DNA of 64,000 nt, taken from Treponema sp. UBA792. GTDB taxonomy: Bacteria > Spirochaetota > Spirochaetia > Treponematales > Treponemataceae. The notes beneath the pieces are model-generated. The model saw only the letters and a program-made list of their open reading frames with translations, searched no databases and was not told the DNA's origin. The position numbers and the translations under genes were made by a program. Below are positions 17,290-25,525 of this stretch, piece after piece. How positions within the stretch are numbered: the stretch's first letter is position 1; the number at the start of each line of letters is the position of its first letter. The stretch covers positions 63,085-127,084 of the forward strand of contig DBIW01000036.1 in assembly GCA_002296965.1 (NCBI GenBank). Direction: 5' to 3'.

Positions 17290-18162
17290 ATGAAGGGAAT
17301 TATTCTTGCCGGAGGTTCCGGAACAAGGCTTTATCCTATAACAAGGGCGGTCTCAAAGCAGATTCTGCCTCTATATGACAAGCCGATGATTTATTATCCG
17401 CTTTCATGCCTGATGCTGGCCGGAATCCGCGAGGTTCTGATTATCTCCACGCCGAGGGACATTTCATGTTTCAGGGAACTTTTCGGCGACGGCTCATGGC
17501 TCGGAATGAGGTTCGAGTATGCGGTTCAGGAAAAGCCGCGCGGACTTGCCGACGCGTTTATAATAGGAAGGGAATTCATCGGAAGTGATTCTGTCGCCCT
17601 TGTCCTTGGCGACAATATTTTTTACGGTCAGAGCTTCACGTCAACATTGAGAAGGGCGCGCGGGATCGTGGAGGACGGAAAGGGCAGCGTGATTTTCGGC
17701 TATCTCGTGAAGGATCCGGCCGCCTACGGAGTCGTTGAATTTGACGCGTCCGGAAAGGTTCTTGGAATAGAGGAGAAGCCTTCCGCTCCAAAGTCGAACT
17801 ATGCGGTTCCGGGGCTTTATTTCTATTCAAATGATGTCGTTGCCATAGCTGCAGACGTGAAGCCGAGCGCGCGAGGCGAGATAGAGATTACTTCGATAAA
17901 CAACGAGTATCTGAAGCGCGGTGAGCTTTCCGTCGAGCTTCTTGGGCGCGGAATGGCGTGGCTTGACACGGGAACTTATGACGGACTTCTTGAGGCGAGC
18001 AACTTCATCGCGACAATCCAGAAGCGTCAGGGAATGTATGTGAGCTGCATCGAGGAGATTGCCTTCCGCAACGGCTGGCTGGACAGGGATGCGCTTCTGA
18101 AAATGGCGGCATCATACAAGACCGACTACGGAAGATACCTGGAGTATATCGCGAACAGCTGA
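17290..18162 (+). CDS. rfbA: glucose-1-phosphate thymidylyltransferase
   Basis: RfbA/RmlA makes dTDP-glucose from dTTP and glucose-1-phosphate, step one of the pathway. The N-terminal nucleotide-binding signature is [17 protein letters not shown] (residues 8-24) followed by [29 protein letters not shown] and [14 protein letters not shown] are also typical. The length of 290 residues is standard. It starts three bases after rfbB, probably in the same transcript. Confidence 0.96.
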   Translation: MKGIILAGGSGTRLYPITRAVSKQILPLYDKPMIYYPLSCLMLAGIREVLIISTPRDISCFRELFGDGSWLGMRFEYAVQEKPRGLADAFIIGREFIGSDSVALVLGDNIFYGQSFTSTLRRARGIVEDGKGSVIFGYLVKDPAAYGVVEFDASGKVLGIEEKPSAPKSNYAVPGLYFYSNDVVAIAADVKPSARGEIEITSINNEYLKRGELSVELLGRGMAWLDTGTYDGLLEASNFIATIQKRQGMYVSCIEEIAFRNGWLDRDALLKMAASYKTDYGRYLEYIANS

Positions 18163-18188
18163 CGGAAGAATTTATTTGAGGTGAAAAT

Positions 18189-18785
18189 ATGGCGTTTGAA
18201 TTCAGGCAGTGCGAGAAGGCCGGGCTGAAATTCGCGGGGCTTTACGAGATTCAGCCGAAAATTTTCGGTGACAGCCGCGGATATTTTATGGAGACCTACA
18301 GCGAGAGGGATTTTTTTGCGGCCGGGCTTACAAACAGGTTCGTTCAGGACAACCAGTCAAGCTCGTCGCGCGGAGTTCTGCGCGGGCTGCATTTTCAGAC
18401 CGCGCATCCGCAGGGAAAGCTGGTGCGCGCGCTTTCGGGAAAAGTCTACGATGTGGCTGTCGATCTGCGGAACAGCAGCGCGACGTTCGGAAAATATTAC
18501 GGCGTGGTTCTTGATTCGGAAAAGCAGAACCAGTTCTATATTCCGGAGGGATTCGCGCACGGATTCTATGTCCTGTCGGACAGCGCGGTGTTCGCATACA
18601 AGTGCACGGATTTCTATGATCCCAAGGGCGAGGGCGGGCTTATGTGGAATGACTCTTCAATCGGTATAGACTGGAATGCCGTCGCTCCGGATGTTGAGCC
18701 TGTTCTCTCCGAAAAGGACGGAAGGCATCCCGATTTTGACCCGGCCGGAAGATACTTTGACCTGAACGGACACTGGATCGGTTGA
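18189..18785 (+). CDS. rfbC: dTDP-4-dehydrorhamnose 3,5-epimerase
   Basis: RfbC/RmlC epimerises C3 and C5 of dTDP-4-keto-6-deoxyglucose, step three. The cupin-type protein of 198 residues has GDSRGYFMETY, the catalytic-His region GVLRGLHFQ (His about 68), GKVYDVAVDLR, and the GFAHGFYVLSD stretch with the Tyr region that follows. TTTGAGGTGAAAAT provides a ribosome site upstream of ATG 18189. The fourth enzyme of rhamnose synthesis, RmlD, is not next to it or elsewhere in the window. Confidence 0.95.
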   Translation: MAFEFRQCEKAGLKFAGLYEIQPKIFGDSRGYFMETYSERDFFAAGLTNRFVQDNQSSSSRGVLRGLHFQTAHPQGKLVRALSGKVYDVAVDLRNSSATFGKYYGVVLDSEKQNQFYIPEGFAHGFYVLSDSAVFAYKCTDFYDPKGEGGLMWNDSSIGIDWNAVAPDVEPVLSEKDGRHPDFDPAGRYFDLNGHWIG

Positions 18786-18797
18786 TATTCGTTGCTA

Positions 18798-18826
18798 TTG
18801 ACGGCTGAAAACATAACCGTTAAAAT
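18798..18826 (+). promoter_or_regulatory. sigma-70-type promoter for the bactofilin gene
   Basis: TTGACG at 18798-18803 and TAAAAT at 18821-18826 are 17 bases apart. The ATG follows eight bases after the -10 box, with no ribosome binding site between, which predicts a leaderless transcript. Confidence 0.75.
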
Positions 18827-18834
18827 CCTGCGGT

Positions 18835-19215
18835 ATGTTTGATGTTAAGGATTCCGATTTTTTCGAGCTTGAGGATGAGGCCTTTGATACGATTGTAGAG
18901 AATGACATTTCCTTTTCGGGCAATGTCAGGGTAAGGAAGCCGTTCATGATACGGGGAATTGTGAACGGCCGCATTGATGCCGTAAGCGATCTTGTGATTG
19001 ATACGGGCGCTTCGGTGAGTGCGGAGATAAGCGCATCGAGAGTTCTTATAAAAGGCAGCGTCCATGGAAACATAACCGGCGCCGATCTTGTTTTTGTCAC
19101 TTCCTCCGGCTCGCTTGACGGAGATATTGTCACCAGAAAGGTTGTGCTTGAGCCTGGATGTGTGTTTACCGGAAGATGCTCCATGCTTACGGACGGAAAC
19201 GGCAATGAGAAATAG
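18835..19215 (+). CDS. bactofilin family cytoskeletal protein
   Basis: Bactofilins polymerise into filaments that organise the cell envelope and cell shape. The 126-residue protein has a short acidic N-terminus followed by the repetitive beta-helix core: FSGNVRVRKPFMIRGIVNG, then the regularly spaced strands around LVIDTGASVSAEISASRVLI, KGSVHGNITGADLVFVTSSG and SLDGDIVTRKVVLEPGC. The residue pattern V-x-G-x-I-x-A at about 20-residue spacing is the family feature. The end overlaps the next gene by 11 bases. Confidence 0.9.
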   Translation: MFDVKDSDFFELEDEAFDTIVENDISFSGNVRVRKPFMIRGIVNGRIDAVSDLVIDTGASVSAEISASRVLIKGSVHGNITGADLVFVTSSGSLDGDIVTRKVVLEPGCVFTGRCSMLTDGNGNEK

Positions 19216-19834
19216 AGTTTTTTTTGTATTTTGTCTTTTTTTATCAGGTTTTCCAGTTTTTTCCCAGACTGCGGTAAAACAGGATGCGCTGGTTCTTTAT
19301 CATAACGGAAAGTACAGGGAGGCTATTCTTGTCTGTGAGGACGAGCTTAAGGAAAATCCGAACAGAATTGAATCTTATGTCGTTATGTGCTGGTCGCTCG
19401 TCAAGAACAGGCAGTATGCCGAGGCGGAGCAGCGCGCGGCTGACGGTCTTGCGGTCAGTCCCTATGATCTGCGCCTGATTGAGATTCTTGGCGAGGCGAG
19501 GTATTATCTCGGAAAGAACAACAGCGCGATGGAGCAGTTCCAGCAGTATGTCGCCAGCGCTCCTGAGAGCAGCGCAAGGATGGGGTCAGCCTACTATTAT
19601 ATGGGCGAGATTTATATACGGCAGGCGCGGTATCAGCATGCGGACATAGCACTTTCCGCCGCCGTCAGGAAGGAGCCTCTTCTTGATAGCTGGTGGGTTC
19701 GGCTAGGATATGCGCGCGAGATGGCCGGGAATTATTTCGAGGCGGTTGAGGCCTATGATGAGGCTCTCCGTCTGAATTCGTCGTCCGTGTATGCCAGAAC
19801 CGGACGCGAGCGTGCGAATTCCAAGCTCCAGTAG
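19205..19834 (+). CDS. secreted tetratricopeptide-repeat protein
   Basis: A 209-residue protein with a signal peptide (about residues 1-20, hydrophobic FFVFCLFLSGFPVFSQ) followed by about five TPR units. Examples are ALVLYHNGKYREAILVCEDE, SLVKNRQYAEAEQRAADGL, YYMGEIYIRQARYQHADIAL and YAREMAGNYFEAVEAYDEAL. Such proteins act as periplasmic scaffolds. ATG 19205 lies inside the end of the bactofilin gene, suggesting translational coupling and a shared envelope role. Specific partners are unknown. Confidence 0.82.
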   Translation: MRNRVFFVFCLFLSGFPVFSQTAVKQDALVLYHNGKYREAILVCEDELKENPNRIESYVVMCWSLVKNRQYAEAEQRAADGLAVSPYDLRLIEILGEARYYLGKNNSAMEQFQQYVASAPESSARMGSAYYYMGEIYIRQARYQHADIALSAAVRKEPLLDSWWVRLGYAREMAGNYFEAVEAYDEALRLNSSSVYARTGRERANSKLQ

Positions 19835-19843
19835 AAAATCAGA

Positions 19844-21280
19844 TTGAGAAGAATACGTATAATCACATTGGGCTGCCGCCTGAATCAGATTGAGAGCGAG
19901 GCTGCGGCCGAGGCTTTCTCCGGAGACGGATTCATGCCTGATTTGTCGCAAATTTCCTCGGAAACGGCTGAGGATGCGGCTGTTCCCCTGTGCATAATAA
20001 ACACCTGCACCGTGACAGGAAAGGCGGAGCAGAAGGCGAGACGTCTGATACGGCTGGCGCTCCGTAAATATCCGCGGTCCGCAGTTCTGGTGACCGGCTG
20101 CTACGCCCAGCTCCGTGCGGATGAGATTGCCGCGATTGACGGCAGGATTTCAGTTCTGGGCGGTCAGATAAAAAGCCGGATAGCGGATGTTCCTCAGCTG
20201 CTCTCTGAATGTCTTGCCGCGGCGGAATGGGAGCCTGAGAGCTTCTCTTCTCTTCTTACGTCCCGGATTTCATCTCCTGCGCAGCGCAGACCCGGAATTC
20301 CTGAGAATTCCTTTCGTCTTGCGGCCACGTCATTTGCCGCACATTCGCGGGCCTCCCTGAAAATTCAGGACGGATGCAACAGCAGCTGCTCATACTGTGC
20401 GATTCATGCAGCGCGGGGAAAAAGCACGTCGCTTGATGTCGTCTCGGCGGTGGAGAGGGTAAGGGAGCTTGAGGCGGCAGGAAATGTCGAGGTCGTGCTT
20501 ACCTCCGTGAACATTGCCCAGTACAGGGGAGCGTATGATGGAGGAACGATAGGTTTTTCCGGACTTCTGCGTATCCTTCTTGACAGCACGGAGCGGATAA
20601 AATTCAGAATTTCAAGTATTTACCCTGAGGTTGTGGATGACGAATTCTGCTCGGTCATAGCTGACGGACGGGTAAGACCGCATTTCCATATTTCCGTTCA
20701 GAGCGGCAGCGATTCGGTTCTTGACGCCATGAACAGGACGTACAGGGCTTCGGATGTCTCGCTTGCATGTGGAAAGCTTGCCGCCGCAAAGGAGAGGCCG
20801 TTCCTTGCCTGCGACATAATAACGGGTTTTCCGGGCGAGACGGAGGAGGATTTCCGCCGGACTATGGAGCTTTGCCGGGATTCAGGCTTCGTCTGGGTCC
20901 ACGCCTTTCCTTTTTCCGCACGTCCGGGAACTCCAGCCGCCCTGATGAGGAACAGGATTCCGCAGTCTGTGGCGGGCCGCCGCGCCGCTGAGCTTTCTGT
21001 TCTGTCCGTCCGGAAGAAGACCGAATATATCGAGTCTTTCATCGGAATTCCGCTTGATGCCGTTCTTGAGAATGTAAGGAGACCGTCTGTTCTGGCCGGA
21101 GATAAGTTTGTGTGTCATGCGGTCACTGAAAACTTCATTCACTGCGAGATAACCGCATCCGCCCCCGCAGCTTTTTCTTCGGGACATGGCGTGGCGGTCC
21201 GTGTCGTCATAAGGCGGGTGCTCGAGGACCGCATCGCGAAAGGCGGAGAAATAGAGGCCGTCGCCGAATTCTGCCCCTGA
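19844..21280 (+). CDS. mtaB: tRNA (N6-threonylcarbamoyladenosine(37)-C2)-methylthiotransferase
   Basis: MtaB is a radical-SAM enzyme that turns t6A37 into ms2t6A37 in tRNAs reading ANN codons. The N-terminal domain has the three cysteines of the auxiliary cluster (TLGCRLNQIESE, INTCTVTGKAEQKAR, VTGCYAQL). The radical-SAM motif CNSSCSYC is near residue 180, followed by AARGKSTS. A C-terminal TRAM-like domain (about 405-478) is present. LGCRLNQ and the RGxxxS pattern favour MtaB over MiaB or RimO. The start is TTG 19844, nine bases after the preceding stop; no ATG is near. At 478 residues it is slightly long because of an insert around residues 125-165. Confidence 0.9.
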   Translation: MRRIRIITLGCRLNQIESEAAAEAFSGDGFMPDLSQISSETAEDAAVPLCIINTCTVTGKAEQKARRLIRLALRKYPRSAVLVTGCYAQLRADEIAAIDGRISVLGGQIKSRIADVPQLLSECLAAAEWEPESFSSLLTSRISSPAQRRPGIPENSFRLAATSFAAHSRASLKIQDGCNSSCSYCAIHAARGKSTSLDVVSAVERVRELEAAGNVEVVLTSVNIAQYRGAYDGGTIGFSGLLRILLDSTERIKFRISSIYPEVVDDEFCSVIADGRVRPHFHISVQSGSDSVLDAMNRTYRASDVSLACGKLAAAKERPFLACDIITGFPGETEEDFRRTMELCRDSGFVWVHAFPFSARPGTPAALMRNRIPQSVAGRRAAELSVLSVRKKTEYIESFIGIPLDAVLENVRRPSVLAGDKFVCHAVTENFIHCEITASAPAAFSSGHGVAVRVVIRRVLEDRIAKGGEIEAVAEFCP

Positions 21281-21375
21281 CCGGGACGGTGCGTGTTCCT
21301 GCGCCGCGCCGGAAAATGACATGAGCTCCGGGCGCCGCGCTTGGACCGGGAGCGTTTGCGGCCATAGAAAGGGTA

Positions 21376-21404
21376 TTGATTTAAAATCACAGATACGGTA
21401 TCCT
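21376..21404 (+). promoter_or_regulatory. promoter of the tRNA-Pro gene
   Basis: TTGATT at 21376-21381 and TATCCT at 21399-21404 are 17 bases apart. Transcription would start near 21411, six bases before the mature tRNA end. Confidence 0.6.
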
Positions 21405-21416
21405 GTCACAACCTTT

Positions 21417-21489
21417 CGGGATGTAGCGCAGCTGGTAGCGCGTCTGGTTTGGGACCAGGATGTCGCAGGTTCAAATCCTGTCATCCCGA
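21417..21489 (+). tRNA. tRNA-Pro(TGG)
   Basis: A complete 73-base cloverleaf. The acceptor stem CGGGATG pairs with CATCCCG, the D arm is GCGC-AGCTGGTA-GCGC, and the anticodon stem is TCTGG/CCAGG with loop TTTGGGA giving anticodon TGG. The T arm is GCAGG-TTCAAAT-CCTGT, and the discriminator base is A. CCA is not encoded and must be added. The anticodon can read all or most proline codons by wobble. Confidence 0.97.
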
Positions 21490-21498
21490 AATAAAAAG

Positions 21499-21522
21499 CT
21501 TGCCTTTTCCGGCAAGTTTTTT
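21499..21522 (+). terminator. rho-independent terminator after tRNA-Pro
   Basis: CTTGCC at 21499-21504 pairs with GGCAAG at 21511-21516 around TTTTCC and is followed by six T; flanking A and T runs extend the stem. Confidence 0.9.
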
Positions 21523-21613
21523 GTTTTAAATCGGTTTCAAATCCTTTGCAGTGCCATGTCTCAGCCCGGTATAGGGGAAAATCACTATATTGTTAAAAAA
21601 TCGCAAAAAAAAA

Positions 21614-21641
21614 TTCCATGCAGATGAATTCGTGCTATAAT
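21614..21641 (+). promoter_or_regulatory. extended -10 promoter for the orphan sugar-binding protein gene
   Basis: TATAAT at 21636-21641 is preceded by TGC (extended -10), with a poor -35 match TTCCAT at 21614-21619. Transcription would start near 21648. The palindrome ACAATTGT (21647-21654) sits at the start point and could be a repressor site. The stretch 21523-21613 is AT-rich with no gene. Confidence 0.65.
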
Positions 21642-21684
21642 CATTGACAATTGTTATATCATTTTTATGTTATAGGAGGCAAAA

Positions 21685-23076
21685 ATGATTAAGGGAAGAT
21701 GGACAAAGGCCGTCTGGGCTGGGCTCGCCATGCTCATGGTTGCGGGGCAGGCTTATGCGGCGCCGAAAAAGAAGGCCAAAAAAGATGATCCATATAAGAA
21801 ACTGGAGAAGAGAAAAGATCCTGACACAAAGAAAGTCTACAATCTCAAGGGAATCGATATCGTAATCGCCGACTGGTGGTCAAATCCGGACAGGGAGCCG
21901 TCCTCGTCCGCGGAAGAGGATCAGCGCGCGTTCAGAAACTGGCTTCAGAAAACATATAACTTTACGATGGTCCAGAAATCAATCGGCGGCTGGGGTACAC
22001 ATCCTACAACCGTGGCGAACTTCTGTACTACCGGCGGCGATGAGAACTACATTTTCATCGTGGACGGCCGTTCAATCGGCGCCGGACTGAAGGCGAACCT
22101 GTTCTATGACCTTTCCTCAATAAAGGCTGTGAACTGGTCGGACAAGAAATGGGATCAGGCCACAAAGGTGAAGAGCTCAAAGGGGCTTCATTTCTACGGA
22201 ATGAGGGCTGAGGCTCCGGAGCCGAGAGGAGGAGTCTTCTTCAACAAGAGGCTTCTTCAGGAGGCGAACATAGATCCTGATTATATTTATGATCTTCAGA
22301 AAGAGGGAAAATGGACATGGGAGACGTTTGAGGATATCTGCCGGAAGATTACCCGTGATACGGACAATGACGGTGTGCCGGATATTTATGCGATGTCAAG
22401 CCTTTCCACTGAGTTCTCGCATCTTGCGCTTATGTCGAACGGCGGCGCCTGGATTGCGCGTGACAAAAACGGCAAGCTCTATAATGACACGAATTCAGAG
22501 AATTCAATGGAGGCCCTGAACTGGATCCGCCACATGGTCCAGAACTATGAGCTTCCGTCTCCGGAGGGAGCCAGCTGGGACTATATGTATACTGAATTCG
22601 CCAACGGAAACGTAGCTTTCCTTGTTGATCAGGAGTACAACGCTCAGCCTGGCGGACGCTTCTCCGAAATGAAGGATGACTTCGGTTTTGTCTGCTTCCC
22701 GCTCGGACCTAAAGGTGACGGAAAGTACAAGACGCTGCATGATGACAATATGTATGTGATTCCGGCCTGCTACGACAAGGATCGTGCCGAGTCGCTTGCC
22801 AAGGCCTATGACCTGTGGTCAGATACAGTTCCGGGATATGAGGGACAGGAGACATGGAAAGAGAGCTATTATGCATGTTTCCGCGACACACGCGCTGTCG
22901 ATGAGACCCTGACCCTGATGCACGACAACCCGAATCCGCGCTTCGATACGCTTGTCGCAGGATTCAATGTCGGTTCATTTGTCTGGAATTTCTGGGCCGG
23001 TGCGGCCACTGCCCAGGAGCAGTATGAGACTACAAAGAACGCCTGGCAGGCTCTCATAGATGATGCCAACAGATAA
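21685..23076 (+). CDS. extracellular solute-binding protein, family 1 (sugar type), orphan
   Basis: A 463-residue binding protein of the carbohydrate ABC type. It has a cleavable signal peptide ending AYA-A (about residue 26), with no lipobox Cys, so it should be a soluble periplasmic protein. A very basic Lys-rich linker follows. Family features are WKWTWETF-like text (GKWTWETFEDICRKI, about 210-224) and FANGNVAFLVDQEY near residue 308. Residues about 227-236 read RDTDNDGVPD, a calcium-loop-like motif seen in several secreted sugar-binding proteins. AGGAGG precedes the ATG. No permease or ATPase genes flank it, and a strong terminator follows, so it is expressed alone. Confidence 0.85.
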   Translation: MIKGRWTKAVWAGLAMLMVAGQAYAAPKKKAKKDDPYKKLEKRKDPDTKKVYNLKGIDIVIADWWSNPDREPSSSAEEDQRAFRNWLQKTYNFTMVQKSIGGWGTHPTTVANFCTTGGDENYIFIVDGRSIGAGLKANLFYDLSSIKAVNWSDKKWDQATKVKSSKGLHFYGMRAEAPEPRGGVFFNKRLLQEANIDPDYIYDLQKEGKWTWETFEDICRKITRDTDNDGVPDIYAMSSLSTEFSHLALMSNGGAWIARDKNGKLYNDTNSENSMEALNWIRHMVQNYELPSPEGASWDYMYTEFANGNVAFLVDQEYNAQPGGRFSEMKDDFGFVCFPLGPKGDGKYKTLHDDNMYVIPACYDKDRAESLAKAYDLWSDTVPGYEGQETWKESYYACFRDTRAVDETLTLMHDNPNPRFDTLVAGFNVGSFVWNFWAGAATAQEQYETTKNAWQALIDDANR

Positions 23077-23162
23077 TTCTGTTATGCGGCGGTTCTGATT
23101 CGCGCGGATGCGCATCCCCGGACGCTTGAGCCGGGGTATCGTTCATTTCCGCCGTATGCTTG

Positions 23163-23198
23163 ACGGGCGGCGCCTCAGCTGGTGCCGCCCGTTTTTTT
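23163..23198 (+). terminator. rho-independent terminator after the sugar-binding protein gene
   Basis: ACGGGCGGCGCC at 23163-23174 pairs with GGTGCCGCCCGT at 23181-23192 (one G-T pair) around a 6-base loop, followed by seven T. Confidence 0.92.
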
Positions 23199-23208
23199 AT
23201 GTCCAAAG

Positions 23209-23237
23209 TTGCAACGTATGTCTGTTTTCTATATAAT
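23209..23237 (+). promoter_or_regulatory. near-consensus promoter for argH
   Basis: TTGCAA at 23209-23214 and TATAAT at 23232-23237 are 17 bases apart. The argH ATG lies nine bases after the -10 box, so the expected start of transcription is 0-3 bases before the start codon. Confidence 0.8.
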
Positions 23238-23246
23238 TGGAACATC

Positions 23247-24665
23247 ATGGCGGAACACGGAACAATAACTGCTGACAATCATGCCGCGCTCTGGCACGGC
23301 CGTTTTGAGGAGGGGCCGGATGCCCAGGCTGTGGCCTTCGAGACTTCGATTCATGTTGACGAGCGGATGGCCTTTGATGATATAAAAGGAAGCATGGCTC
23401 ATGTGAATATGCTCGCACGTTCGGGAATAATAACTGCGGACGAGGCGGCGCAGATTTCGGAAGGACTTGTATCCATCCGGAAAGATCTTGAGGACGGATC
23501 CCTAAAAATAGACTATTCGGCTGAGGATATACATTCATTTATAGAGGCCGAGCTCACCGACAGAATCGGTGAGGCCGGAAAGAAGGTTCATACCGGACGG
23601 AGCCGCAACGATCAGATTGCGCTTGATGAGAGGCTTTATCTCCGGCGTTTCGTGCCGGAGCTCCGGAATTCGCTTCTCACCATGGTGGATATGCTTGCGT
23701 CCGTCGCCGAGAGACATACGTCGGATCTGATTCCGGGATTCACGCATACGCAGCATGCCCAACCGGTGACGCTTGCCCATCATCTCTGCGCCTGGGCGTG
23801 GCCCTTTGTCCGTGATTTCGGACGGCTCGGTGATGCGCTGGAAAGAATTTCGCTTTCTCCGATAGGAGCCTGCGCGTTGGCCGGAAGCGGACTTCCCCTT
23901 GACCGGAAATTTGAGGCCGGGGAACTGGGATTCTCCGGTGTTACCATGAATTCCCTTGACAGCGTGTCCGACAGGGACTACTGCATCGAGATTGTCTCTG
24001 CCCTTGCCCTGATTCAGATGCATCTTTCCCGCTGCTGCGAGGAGATAGTCCTGTGGTCCACGACAGAATTCTCATTCGTGGAGCTCAGCGAGCGCTGGTC
24101 CACCGGAAGCTCAATCATGCCGCAGAAGAAGAATCCCGATTTCGCGGAGCTTATCCGCGGCCGCACGGGAAAAGTGTACGGTGATCTTTTCGCCCTGCTG
24201 ACAATGATGAAGGCGCTGCCCCTGGCCTACAACCGCGATATGCAGGAGGACAAGGAGAGCCTTTTTGACGCATGCGACACCGTCCTTTCATGCGTGAAGG
24301 TCTTTACCATGATGGTCTCATCGGCAGTTTGGAATACCGGCCGTATGGCTGATGCCTGCCGCGGCGGTTATCTCAATGCCACTGACGTCGCTGATTACCT
24401 TGTGTGCCGCGGAATGCCGTTCAGAACCGCGCATGGGGTTGCGGCGAAGACCGTGAGAATGGCGATTGAGCGTGGGTGCGCGCTGGAGGAACTTTCTCTT
24501 GATGATTTCAGGCGGTGCTCGCCGCTCTTTGACGATGACGTTTTCGCAAGGATAAAGCCCGAATTCTGTGTGGAGGCAAGAAAAACCGATGGCGGTCCGG
24601 CATCTGAGAAGGTCGCGGAGCAGATTTCCGCGCTCAGGAAATTCGTCTCGGAGTCAGAATGTTAA
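23247..24665 (+). CDS. argH: argininosuccinate lyase
   Basis: ArgH splits argininosuccinate into arginine and fumarate. The 472-residue protein has N-terminal LWHGRFEEGPD, the conserved HTGRSRNDQIA block (about residues 113-123), TH.QHAQPVT with the catalytic His, and the fumarase-superfamily signature GSSIMPQKKNPD near residue 290. I chose ATG 23247; a TTG at 23160 would run through the upstream terminator. There is no ribosome binding site and a near-consensus promoter ends nine bases upstream. No other arginine genes are adjacent, so the pathway is split or partial here. Confidence 0.95.
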   Translation: MAEHGTITADNHAALWHGRFEEGPDAQAVAFETSIHVDERMAFDDIKGSMAHVNMLARSGIITADEAAQISEGLVSIRKDLEDGSLKIDYSAEDIHSFIEAELTDRIGEAGKKVHTGRSRNDQIALDERLYLRRFVPELRNSLLTMVDMLASVAERHTSDLIPGFTHTQHAQPVTLAHHLCAWAWPFVRDFGRLGDALERISLSPIGACALAGSGLPLDRKFEAGELGFSGVTMNSLDSVSDRDYCIEIVSALALIQMHLSRCCEEIVLWSTTEFSFVELSERWSTGSSIMPQKKNPDFAELIRGRTGKVYGDLFALLTMMKALPLAYNRDMQEDKESLFDACDTVLSCVKVFTMMVSSAVWNTGRMADACRGGYLNATDVADYLVCRGMPFRTAHGVAAKTVRMAIERGCALEELSLDDFRRCSPLFDDDVFARIKPEFCVEARKTDGGPASEKVAEQISALRKFVSESEC

Positions 24666-24702
24666 TTTTTCCGTTTTATGCGGATTCTTATAGAGGTGGA
24701 AA

Positions 24703-25515
24703 ATGAAGAAGATGTTTGTGGCGGCGGGAATTCTCGCCGCGGCTTTTGTTGTGTCCGTTGCCGGCTGTAAAAAGGCGGACAGGACTAAGGATAATTCCCT
24801 TGCGGAACTCAGGTCGCGCGGGAAATTCGTGCTCGGCCTTGACGATTCCTTTCCGCCGCTCGGATTCCGCGACGACAACAACAATATCGTGGGCTATGAC
24901 ATCGATCTTGCGAAAGAGGTGGCCGCAAGGCTCGGTGTTGAATTCGTCGCCCAGCCGATTGATTGGGGCGCAAAGGAGATGGAGCTCAACACCGGAAAAA
25001 TCGACTGTATCTGGAACGGCTTCTCAATCACGGACGAGAGGAAGCAGGTTCTGGCATTCACGGAGCCTTATCTGAACAATGAGCAGGCTCTTGTCGTCCG
25101 CAAGGACAGCGGAATCAAAGAGCTTTCCGGAATGAAGGGAAAGACTGTCGGTCTGCAGAGCGGCTCAAGCGCACAGGATGCGGTCGAGGGCAACGCTGAA
25201 TTCAGCTCCTCAATCGGAAATATGGTCATGTTCAAGGATAATCTTACCGCGATGAACGATCTTGATATCGGCGGCGTGGACGGAATTGTCATGGACAGCG
25301 TTGTCGCCAATTATTCCATAGCGCAGTCCGGGAAGCCTTTCGTGGTTGTTGACGAAGCTCTTTCAAGGGAAGCCTACGGAATAGCGTTCCGGAAAAATGA
25401 CGTCAAGCTTCGTGATGAGGTCCAGCGGATTCTTGTCGCGATGCAGAATGACGGAACTGTCACAGCCATTTCTCAGAAATGGTTCGGACGTGATATTTCC
25501 GTGATCGGCAAATAA
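24703..25515 (+). CDS. polar amino-acid ABC transporter, substrate-binding lipoprotein
   Basis: A 270-residue family-3 binding protein. The signal peptide ends in the lipobox VAGC with Cys22, so it is a lipoprotein. Binding-domain signatures include GLDDSFPPLGFRDDNNNIVG, YDIDLAKEVAARLG, WNGFSITDERKQ and GLQSGSSAQD; the FPP.. and D..L....R.G.. patterns are typical of glutamine or general amino-acid binders. GAGGTGG precedes the ATG. The permease and ATPase genes follow directly, making a complete importer. The exact amino acid cannot be told. Confidence 0.93.
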   Translation: MKKMFVAAGILAAAFVVSVAGCKKADRTKDNSLAELRSRGKFVLGLDDSFPPLGFRDDNNNIVGYDIDLAKEVAARLGVEFVAQPIDWGAKEMELNTGKIDCIWNGFSITDERKQVLAFTEPYLNNEQALVVRKDSGIKELSGMKGKTVGLQSGSSAQDAVEGNAEFSSSIGNMVMFKDNLTAMNDLDIGGVDGIVMDSVVANYSIAQSGKPFVVVDEALSREAYGIAFRKNDVKLRDEVQRILVAMQNDGTVTAISQKWFGRDISVIGK

Positions 25516-25525
25516 CATAAGCGCG

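Noticed and set aside
21644..21673. Second promoter TTGACA plus TGTTAT before the sugar-binding protein gene
   Set aside because: Transcription would start at or after the Shine-Dalgarno sequence AGGAGG at 21674, so the mRNA would lose it; the extended -10 box at 21636 fits better.
23160..23246. Upstream TTG start for argH
   Set aside because: It would run translation through a strong terminator and the promoter; homology starts at ATG 23247.
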